This document shows positions 52,021 through 60,653 of a stretch of 64,000 nt of DNA, piece by piece. The stretch is from Symbiodinium natans (Eukaryota > Sar > Dinophyceae > Suessiales > Symbiodiniaceae), in assembly GCA_905221605.1 (NCBI GenBank), contig CAJNDS010002323.1, forward strand, positions 62,001 through 126,000, written 5' to 3'. The position numbers were made by a program, and so were the translations under genes. Positions within the stretch are counted from its first letter, which is position 1. Every line of letters begins with the position of its first letter. Below the pieces are notes generated by a model, which did not search any database, was not told the origin of the DNA, and worked only from the letters and a program-made list of their open reading frames with translations.

Positions 52021-52204
52021 AAGCCACCGCACCCTCCCCCCTCCCCCCCCTGCCCCACGTTGTTGTGACAGCTGGAACAGCGCAGATCGTGGGGAGGTTG
52101 GGGTGGGCGGCCATCATAGCCTAGGACAAAATCTTTCGGGTTCTAAGGATTCAGGGTTCAGCCTTGGGCATACTATCATGAATACATATAGGGTTTAGGG
52201 CAGC

Positions 52205-54540
52205 TTGACTCTCCAGGGCTCCTGTGCCACAAAGCCAAGCCACAGCGCTGTAATGCATACAGAGCATCATGATCGACACCAGCAGGACCTGCCACAAAAA
52301 GGTCAAGCACTCACATGGTGGGATCCCTTACTGCCCCCACCCTGACCAGCTTTGAGCCCGGTCCCCTCCCACCCCACAGAAGAAGCCCGAAAGAAAACCC
52401 CTAAACCCTAAGCACAAAAAGAGATGGTGTAAGAGTCTTGCTTATGTCTGACTAACATTGGGTCGGAGGTATCCGCGAGGGTAGAGTAAAGGATTGCATG
52501 AATCTATAAGCCCAGGAGACCCTGTAAAACACTCAAGATGAACAAAAGGGTCCTTAGTTGAGGCTTAGGATTGAGGGTCTTGGGTGTAGAGTTTGAGCTT
52601 CTTGGGAGTTGTCTCTGCATGCTAGATATCCTGAAAGCCGCAATCTCGTGTCTTTGAGCCCCCCCCCCCCCTCACCCCCGCCCCCCAAGACCCCAATTTC
52701 ACCACAAACCCTTACAATCTCCCAAGCCCCAAGCCCTGAACAAAAGTACCCTAAACCCTAGGCTCCCACCCCCACCCCCACCCCGCAAAAAAAACCTAAA
52801 CCCTAAACCCCAAAGCGAACCCCTAAGCAGTTCCCCACTTCGGGCTGAGGATGGAGGACTTTGAGTTCGCGGGTGTCGGACCACACTATGGTGCGCCTGA
52901 CATCTACTGGTTTAGGATTTGGGACTTTCACCCTTATACTGACAGTCAGAGTAGGGGGTACTATCATCCCTATTAAGGACTGTTAGTACAAGCAACCCTC
53001 AGGACTTGACAGGATTAAGGGTTCACAGGACTCTTAGGGTTTTGTCGAGGCCTCTTAGGGTTCGTAGGGGATTTTGGGTTTAGGGTAAATAGGCGTAAGG
53101 TTCACAGGGATTAGGGCGTCATTCGGGCTTAGTGGTTACAGGGTTTAGGGCTGGGCCTCAATAGGCCTTCATAAGGTTCCTGGGCTTCTTAGATGTTCTT
53201 AGGGTGTTCAGGGCTTCATCAGGGCTCAGGGCTTACTTAGGGCTTACCGTTCTGTGGGTCCGCGGGGTTAGCTCTCGAACATCTCAAAGGGTCGAAAACA
53301 GCCACCACCCTTTTGGGGGGCGGGTTGGGGAAACCAAACCACCAGAGCCCCCTTAAAGGTCAACCCCTCCCCCTCCAGAAAAAAAAACTCTAAACCCAAA
53401 GCCCTCTGTAGCATCTCCAGCTTCGAGGCAGCATGCGCCATCAAGCAGTGAGCTTTGCGGAACCGGTCCGCTCTGATGCCGAATCTCATCCTCTCCACGC
53501 GCAGCGGCAGGCATTCGACCGCCGGCATTGGCGCAGCAAGCGCAGACGCGGCGGCACAATGCGGCCCGACCCGCACATGCTTTAGAACCATGCGTCTTGA
53601 CAAGGGCAACACAAGGTCTGGATATCTTGGTGCAGAGATGCTTCACGGGCGTTAGGGGTTTGGGGTTCATAGGGTATCGGAATCTTAGGTTTCACAGGGC
53701 TCTTTTGAGGCTTTACAGGATTTAGGGTTTAAATAGGGCTTACAAGTACCTTTTTGGGGAAAGACTTGGGAAAATCCAAACCACCAAGAGCCTCTAAAAC
53801 CAGCCCCCACCCACCCACCCGCTCCAAAAAAAATCATCCAAGCCCGAAGCCCTAAACCCTAAACCACATCTGCGAGACGGCTTGTGGGTTGAACTTTTGG
53901 TTTCACGTTTGGGGCTCGGGACTTCAGGGTTTAAGCCTTTCAACCCCAAACCCACCGAAGAGCTGCCCTCTAGCATCCCCTTCGGCCACCTGCATCCCGG
54001 GGGACACGCTGGTCTCAGACGTGCCATGGTATATGGTCCTTGGCAAAGGGGGTTCAGGGTTTGGCTCATGGGGCCTTCTTCTTTTGGTTCAGCTCCCCTG
54101 AGTGCACCATGATGCCTACAAAGACTGCTGCCCTCATACTGGAAGCCCAAGGCCTCCAAGGCTTCAACCCTTAAGCCCTAGGAAGCACTTCGTCAGCGGA
54201 GCCAAGCAGCAGCGACAGGAAGAGAACTGTGTGTAGGATCCTCAGGTGACGAAGGGTTCAGGGTGCTCAGGGTGTGGGGGTTTAGAGTTTAGGGTTCGGG
54301 AAGCCCGAAAGCCATGACAAGCAGCTTTACCACCAAACTGCAGATTTCGGCGGCTCAGGGTCCTGTGCTTAAGGCCCCTGCAGGTCCTGCAACCCCAAAT
54401 TCCTGAACCCCAGGTTGTGCGGTTCAATTCCTTAAGTAATGTTGGACTGACTTTAGTGTAAGGAGGGTCTATAATTACAAGTTTCCAACGGGTGGCCCTG
54501 CTTCCGTGCTTTTTTTGTATATATATATATACGCATATAC

Positions 54541-54577
<37 letters not shown>

Positions 54578-57500
54578 TTTTTGTTTTTATTGTGTTTTCT
54601 TCTTGTTTTTTATCTTTTTGTTTGGGGGGGGGGGTCCTGCAATAAGCATGCAATAAGCCTTCGAGTATTCTGGCCGCATGTCTGCGGGTTGACGGGCTTA
54701 CTAAGGCCTGAGGATGGGGGAAGAGCAAAAGGGCATTTTTTTTTTTGTTTGCGGGGGGGGGGGGGGGGGGCACTACCTGCAGGGGGTCCTTAGGTGAACA
54801 CAACCCGAAGCCCCAAACCCTCAACCCTAACCATTCAGTGTAGAGGAGCATGTTGACGAAGATAAGCGCTCTCGGTAGTCGCAGGGCCTGGTAGGACCGT
54901 AGGCTTTAGGTTTATAGGGTTTAGGGTCTGAGCCCTCTGAACAATGTTCCTAGATAAGATTCCTTGGACCCGACAAGGGGAAATACACATAACCTAGGAT
55001 TTAGGGTTCAAGGGGCTCAGGGTTAGGGTGTTAGGGTGTTAGGGTGTTAGGGTGTTAGGGTGTTAGGGTGTTAGGGTGTTAGGGTGTTAGGGTGTTAGGG
55101 TGTTAGGGTGTTAGGGTGTTAGGGTGTTAGGGTGTTAGGGTGTTAGGGTTTTAGAGTTGTTCTTTGGCTTAGGGTTTAGGTGCTTTACTACACTTTTGGT
55201 CGGTTTAAGCAGTGCGTCTTCGATACTATCATTCGAATCAGATCCGCTTTGCACCAGGAACCTGAACAGGGCACAGCAATTCGGGGGCATATGAAACCCT
55301 AAAACCCTAAAGCCCCAAGCCTTGCGAATCCACCTGAGACTGTGCGGTTCAGGTCCTCGAAGACCCTGTGCCTGCGCCGTACCAAAACAACTGAGGTCTC
55401 GAGGTAAAAACCCTTGAGCCCTGAACCCTAAACTGAAACAAACCCTGCCCCGGGCCCCTGGTAAGGTCGGAACCATGGACATCATCGTCACGAACACCAT
55501 GTGGTTCAACCACACCTGGTGTAGGAGTTTAGGCAGGACTTAGGGGGTTTATCCGCGTGGGAGCTTCGTTGTAAGATTTTCTTGTGTAAGCACTTCGAAA
55601 CCGAAACCCCATACCACAACTTCGAGTGCAACCCTGTGCAAGCTACTCAGAATTGAGCCTAAATCTTGAAGCCGCAAACTATAGTTAGTGCTTCATGGCC
55701 CGAGCACTTAAACCCTCAAGCACCACACTCTGTCCGTGTACTCTCTGAGGTATCTCTGAAGCGCGTAAACCCTGTAGGCCATAGTTTTTCGAGCCATGGA
55801 GTCAGAAACAAAGGTCTCATGTCCTCCAACGAATCCCAAAACCCTTCTAGCAATACCAGGAGGCTCATGGGTACATAGAGGTAGGGCGAAACATGAGTTT
55901 TTTTGCTATACCGCAACCCTGAGAAGGGTACGTACTCGGACTTTTAAGACCTTATTGGACCTCGGAGACTGAAACCTTACAGAAATCAGGCCCAAGCCCT
56001 AAACCCTAAACCGATGCCTCTCAAGTTTTGGACAACTGGGCACGATGTGTGCCAGTCCTTGACCTCTGCTTTCTCCTGAGGCCTTGAGCCCAGGACCCCA
56101 AAATCACACAGACTTCGCCTCCTTGTCAGCCCAAGACCCCTACACCCCAACTCTGAACCGGAAACCCCCAATTCACCCTCCACCCCCCCTACGCTCGCGC
56201 GGAGGCCTCCTCCACAAAGCGCCAGTTCTGAACCACGAGGTGCCGGACGATGGTGTAGCCTAGGGCTCGGGGTTCCGGGTATTTAGGGTTTAAGGACTTC
56301 GGATTTAGGGTCTTAGGCGGGGTTTGGGGCTTCGAGATTTAAGCCGTTTCGGAGCTTTAAGGGGTTCACTATAGGGCTTGAAGGTGTTAGGGTCTGAAGG
56401 ATCTCGCAGGGGGATGGGGGGAGAATTATGACTTCTAGGATGTTGCGCTGCTGTTGATAGATGGCCGGAATGATGTGCTGCGTTGTATCGCGCCTGCAGG
56501 TGGAGGGAGATGACCCCATCCAAGTCCAATAACAGAGATGTAGGCAATGTTTTGGCCGGCCAAGAGCCAGCTTGGGGAATAGAAAGCAGGGTCAACTATA
56601 CGTATCTAGGTACTACATTGCTGGGTTCCCCTTTCTGGGGTAACCCTAAACACGAAACCGGGTGATCCCGTCAGACACGGAGCCATCTGCGCACAAGCGA
56701 AGCGAGGACAAAACAACGCAGTGATTGTCAATAGGTATGCCTTATCAGCCGCCCCCCCCCCCCAAAGTATCGTGTGTGGCCAATGTCGCAGGAATAAGCA
56801 TGGTAAAAAATCGAAAACCGCTCCATTCACCCTCAGACGATCTAAACTGTTATGCCTGCACTTGACGCTGAAATGTGGGGCGGGTCTCTAGTGTAAGCAT
56901 ACTCCTTTTTGTCTAGGCACCAGAACACATGCGACGCTTCTGAAAATTCAATTTCGACCCCAGCCAATGTACCTGCAGAATTCCTCAACCAGCAGTGCGA
57001 CATGGGGGCCGAACCAGGCTGCAAGGAGGAGCCAAAGTAGGAGGCGGAGTTTGGGAGTTGGCGGAATGCCTCTTCAGGGTTTCCTGGCCCCCAAACCCCA
57101 AAATGCTCTTCCTGGCTCGAAGGCATCAGGAAGAATCCCTAAAACTCGCCGTAGGGTTTATCGGGTTCGACATGCAAGGGTCTGGAACCCCGGGCCCTGC
57201 ACATCCGTTGATGGCTCCATTCTTTCCAAGTGCCAACATGATGCCTGCTCGACAGGGATTCCCTTTGTTTGTCCTGAACCCTGAACCCTGACCCCGGGGG
57301 GGGGGGAGGAGGGGTGGGGGGGGGGGGGGGCGGGTTCTCTATAATAGGGGCCCTTGGGTACCTTAGGCGGTTTAGAAAACACCTGCAAGCGTTTAGTAGG
57401 GTTTGGGGTATTTAGGGCTTTATAGGGCTTCTAGGCTGAGGTGTATAGGGTGTATGGGGCTTCGCGGTATATCGCGCTATGAACCTTGGTCGCGCCTCGG

Positions 57501-58605
57501 AGCCACACGAGGCCCGTGACGACCATGGGCACCTGGGACTTGGAGCTTCAAGCCCCCAAAGCCTTAAAGGATAAAGATCTAAAACACACGAAAGCCCTGC
57601 TAAGCCCTGATTAAACTCCAAAACTTGTACCCTAAACCCCAAATCACACACTTAAACCCCGGGACCCTTATGCTCTAAACCCTAAAGCACTCAGATTCCC
57701 AGATTCCTAGACCCCAAAAGCCCTACGCCCTAAAGCATAAGTTTGGGAACAACAAAGGAGGCCACACGCCGACCAGACATCCGAACCCGAGGGTTTCGTC
57801 TTCAGAGCTCAGGGTCTCGCAGCCGAGTCGCGACGTTTGTGTCACCGTAGACAAGGCTCATGTCCACCGCAATGTCCAGGCGTCCTGGTTTGGGGGCGCA
57901 AGAATTATGTAGAGTAAACCCTAAAACCCTCAACTCTAGATCCTAAGACCCCAACCCCAACTCCAAGTAAGCTCTGAAAACCTCATTGCAACTGCCAGGT
58001 GCCCTGGGCTGAACTTGAAAATTAAACAGCCCCAAGCGCTCTCAGCCCTAAACCCCAAGGCCATAATATGTGAACCCGAACCCAGTCAAAACACGACGTG
58101 ACATGTTGGTCAGGGTTCAAGGCAACTTGCATGGGGCGAAAAGTAGGAGTCCCTTTTGGGATGCCCCTTCGCAGGGGAGCACATGCTATACTTGGGGTAT
58201 GGAAGTGGAACGTCTATTGTAGGAGATACCTTTACGAGATGCCCCTTTTGGAGCAGACCTCAACAAGGGCTTTGCATTCACCGCGAATGGAGCCCGATGA
58301 GCTTGCCGCATGCAGGTTCAACTCTAGGGGTTTGGGATTTGGGCTTCAGGTTGAGGATTTGGCCGGGTTTGGAGTTCTGTTGGTCTCATAACTTGGTACC
58401 CCAGTAACCATAGTATAATAAGGGCACCCTTTTTTGGTTGGATAATTTCTAAGGGAACCTTAAACCAAAAAAAGGGAAAAGGGTATCACTGGGCTACCAA
58501 GATAAAACAAAAAACATATTGACGCACAGACCAAGTGTCTGAGCAGGGACAACACCACGGTGAAGACGCAGAAAGGCGCGATGACCTGCTGGGATCTGAT
58601 CTTCG
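52205..58605 (-). CDS. exon series with hydrophobic segments, probable multipass membrane protein(s)
   Basis: Minus strand, in order. About 58605-58508: VIAPFCVFTVVLSLLRHLVC. 58318-58229: SGSIRGECKALVEVCSKRG, before GTAAAG. 57890-57799: GRLDIAVDMSLVYGDTNVAT. 57550-57465: VPMVVTGLVWLRGATKVHS. About 57070-56850: GTLAGVEIEFSEASHVFWCL, DKKEYAYTRDPPHIS. 56745-56664: GIPIDNHCVVLSSLRLCADG. 56600-56508: YSPSWLLAGQNIAYISVIGL. 56495-56420: RRDTTQHIIPAIYQQQRNIL. 56262-56190: GYTIVRHLVVQNWRFVEEAS. 56088-56025: EVKDWHTSCPVVQNLRG. 55885-55735: PMSLLVLLEGFWDSLEDMRP.... 55540-55470: QVWLNHMVFVTMMSMVP. 55405-55339: TSVVLVRRRHRVFEDLNRT. 55262-55190: GSDSNDSIEDALLKPTKSV. 54893-54829: ALRLPRALIFVNMLLYTEW. About 54370-54290: SLVVKLLVMAFGLP. 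54235-54165: TVLFLSLLLGSADEVLP. 53605-53395: a long exon. 52315-52205: WQVLLVSIMMLCMHYSAVAW. Six or more segments could span a membrane. Transporter or channel is a guess; it may be two genes. Confidence 0.5.
52316..53390. other. spacer of repeat filler
   Basis: CCCTAAA/CACCCCCA units (52740-52810), a C run (52658-52671) and AGGGTTC/TTAGGG derivatives (53030-53270). No exon that I can support. Confidence 0.5.
53395..53605 (-). CDS. longer exon of the membrane-gene region
   Basis: The minus frame MVLKHVRVGPHCAAASALAA, PMPAVECLPLRVERMRFGI, RADRFRKAHCLMAHAASKL, EMLQRAL: about 65 varied codons after CTTGTCAAG. A basic, amphipathic stretch, probably cytosolic. An overlapping plus frame (ILSTRSGRHSTAGIGAASAD) is less likely. 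Confidence 0.5.
54515..54576. repeat. TA microsatellite
   Basis: TATATATATA / ACATATACATA run, followed by T and G runs (54736-54770). Confidence 0.9.
55022..55152 (+). repeat. 8-bp tandem repeat (GTGTTAGG)
   Basis: Fifteen to sixteen near-perfect GTGTTAGG units: a pure array of a one-base-longer TTAGGG-type unit, unlike the heptamer arrays elsewhere. Confidence 0.95.
57292..57332. repeat. G runs
   Basis: Three G runs (about 11, 5 and 14 bases) split by AGGA and T. Confidence 0.9.
58391..58502. repeat. foldback element, about 110 bp, in an intron
   Basis: Outer arms CTTGGTACCCCAGT (58392-58405) and ACTGGGCTACCAAG (58487-58500) differ at one base. Inner arms CCCTTTTTTGGTT (58427-58439) and AACCAAAAAAAGGG (58463-58476) also pair. 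It fills most of the gap between exons ending at 58508 and starting at 58318. The 14-bp right arm occurs exactly again at 32465-32478. Confidence 0.75.
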
Positions 58606-58609
58606 TTAC

Positions 58610-58960
58610 AGGCTAGGTCCTAAACCCTAAACCCTAAACCCAAACCTCCTGGTTGGAGGTCCCAGGAGGCATGGAATCTGCAGGGTTGGCCATGGCATGT
58701 AGAGCTCTCACTCCCGAATTTCCTTTTCCACAACAGCAACGACACGAAATCCTTGGTCTTACTCGTTCAGGTGCTATACCTGCGATGCCTTGTGCATGTA
58801 AAAACTGCGTGCGCCCTCACCGGGCCATGTGTTGTTTGCCCCTCACCGGGCTTGGGCCGCTTCACAGCGACATGCATGACCTTCTTCTCGGAAAAACGTG
58901 AGCACACCAGCACTCCTCCTCGCCTTGTGGGCTCGCTGCCCACTAGGTGTCTCATTCGGG
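58610..58960. other. downstream flank of the copia element, possible 3' LTR
   Basis: Just after the element's stop, reading minus, is a purine-rich stretch (AAGGCGAGGAGGAG, 58926-58913) followed by TG, as a polypurine tract followed by an LTR start would look. No second LTR lies inside the window to test this. Two GCCCGGTGAGGG repeats lie at 58822 and 58841. Confidence 0.25.
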
Positions 58961-58964
58961 GTGC

Positions 58965-60653
58965 TCAATGTCCATCATGTCGGCGTAGCAGAGCATCATT
59001 GAAAGGTCTACGGTAGTACAAGGGGTAGCGCTCCAAACAAAACGAACAAACCTGGTACTCCGTCACGCGCGACCGGACTTCCCTCATTCCACGGCAGTGG
59101 AACAAGTGCACCTTTTCTCCACGTTCAGACTTGTAGAAGACACCTGTGAAGAGCTCGAAGTCGTACTCGGGGCTCTGCCTCGTACGAGGCGGGTCGGGCA
59201 CTTGGCCCACTTGTGTTTCCTCGGCAACCGCCGTGGTTGTCCGAGCTGGCTCCACATTTTCCACCAATCGTGTAGTTGGCGCAGTAGCTGACGACGACGA
59301 TGACATAGCCACAGGAGAACCCTGACTCACAGGAGGCGAGGACTGCACCTCTTCCGCCCGCGATCCCATCAGCTCCTCTTGAAGGGCTCTCGTTGTCTGA
59401 TCTCGGATTCGCAGAAGTCTCCGGGCCCTTCGGACTGTAGCCTCATCACTACCACAGCATCTTCCAAGGCACCACTTCATCACCTCCCAGATTCCAATCA
59501 TCGCCACACCACAAAGCATCATCAAGCCATAGAACTCGATTCCAGCGTCGTAGGGCAGAGGGTCCTTCTTAGGCTCCTGGGGCAGCTCTGCTCCCTGCGT
59601 GCCCTTTACCAAGGCACATACCACCAACATCATCATGATCCTCATCTGGTTGAAGCGAACCTCCAACTCCGGCACCTTGACCCCGTTCAGGATCACCTCT
59701 TTCGGGCCCTCCAGGAACTCTCCAACTGTCATCATCTTCCAAAGAACACGAAGATCACGCAGTCGTGGTGCAGGAACTGCCTTCGTTCCCATGTCCGCCG
59801 CCTGCACTTCCCCCGGGGAGTGCTTCAGCTCCAGACGCCCCGACGCTGTTTCCTGACGCAGGAATCGCGCCCGTATCCTAAGGTGACGTGTCTTCCAGCT
59901 TCCCGGGGAACTTGACGCGAGCCCCAGTGCCGCCAGGTTGTCGATCAACATGGTGACGTCCACCTTCGGATGAATCTCCTTGATCCACTCCTTGATGCTC
60001 ATGGCTTGCTGGTAGGCATTGATGACCTCATACAACTCCGCCTCCGCCACCGAGAGAGATATCACGGGTTGTCGCGCCATTCTCCAAGCCACAAATCCTC
60101 CATGCAACATCGTCGCAGCACATCCGAAGCTGCGTCCGCCTCCCGGCGCATAGCTGGCGTCTGAATAAGCCAGCACAGTCGGTCCTGTGCCATCGTAGGT
60201 CAAGCCGAGGTCCACTGTGTCACGAAGATAGCGCAACACCATGCGCCCCAGTTTCAGCGCAGCCTCAGGACATCGGGTAGCGGCACTGCATACATGAGCC
60301 ACAGCAAAGCTCACGTCAGGTCGAGTCCGCATACTGAGCCATAACAGTTCCCCAGCCAGTTTCTGAGCAGCATGCACCGCCGAAGGATCCGGCTCTGCCT
60401 CCTCGGCTCCATCCTCCGGCTCGGGGACCTGTGGCACTGCCTCCCGGGTTGCAGGTACCAACGACGGAGTCCATGTTTCCACACCATGCTCACGCAGGAG
60501 ATCTCCAATGTAGCCCCCTTGACACACGTGATAGGCGATCCCTCCGTCCTTCATCTTTGCTGCGTATCTCCATTCCCAGGTAGCGCACAGGGTCCTTTCC
60601 CACAAACTCCAGCGGACTGCATTTCCATCCAGCGCCCTCCTCCTCAGTTCCAT
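58965..60653 (-). CDS. pol: copia polyprotein part 2: end of RT, RNase H, membrane and His/Cys tail
   Basis: 562-codon frame; real homology starts near residue 33 (KMKDGGIAYHV), so the first 30 residues overlap part 1 out of frame. RNase H: D164 (AYSDASYAPGG), E204/E206 (SVAEAELYE), D238 (LIDNLAALG), the conserved KTRHLRIRARFLR at 254-266 and D287 (AADMGT). It continues about 250 residues past RNase H, longer than usual for copia. This tail has hydrophobic segments at about 336-350 and 374-397 (FYGLMMLCGVAMIGIWEVM), a basic helix, a Ser/Pro/Thr-rich linker (430-495) and a C-terminal H516/H519/C520...C536/C539 cluster (GEKVHLFHC, VCSFC). Stop TGA at 58965-58967. The tail function is unknown; an envelope-like or membrane-anchoring role is a guess. 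Confidence 0.85.
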   Translation of the reverse strand: MELRRRALDGNAVRWSLWERTLCATWEWRYAAKMKDGGIAYHVCQGGYIGDLLREHGVETWTPSLVPATREAVPQVPEPEDGAEEAEPDPSAVHAAQKLAGELLWLSMRTRPDVSFAVAHVCSAATRCPEAALKLGRMVLRYLRDTVDLGLTYDGTGPTVLAYSDASYAPGGGRSFGCAATMLHGGFVAWRMARQPVISLSVAEAELYEVINAYQQAMSIKEWIKEIHPKVDVTMLIDNLAALGLASSSPGSWKTRHLRIRARFLRQETASGRLELKHSPGEVQAADMGTKAVPAPRLRDLRVLWKMMTVGEFLEGPKEVILNGVKVPELEVRFNQMRIMMMLVVCALVKGTQGAELPQEPKKDPLPYDAGIEFYGLMMLCGVAMIGIWEVMKWCLGRCCGSDEATVRRARRLLRIRDQTTRALQEELMGSRAEEVQSSPPVSQGSPVAMSSSSSATAPTTRLVENVEPARTTTAVAEETQVGQVPDPPRTRQSPEYDFELFTGVFYKSERGEKVHLFHCRGMREVRSRVTEYQVCSFCLERYPLYYRRPFNDALLRRHDGH

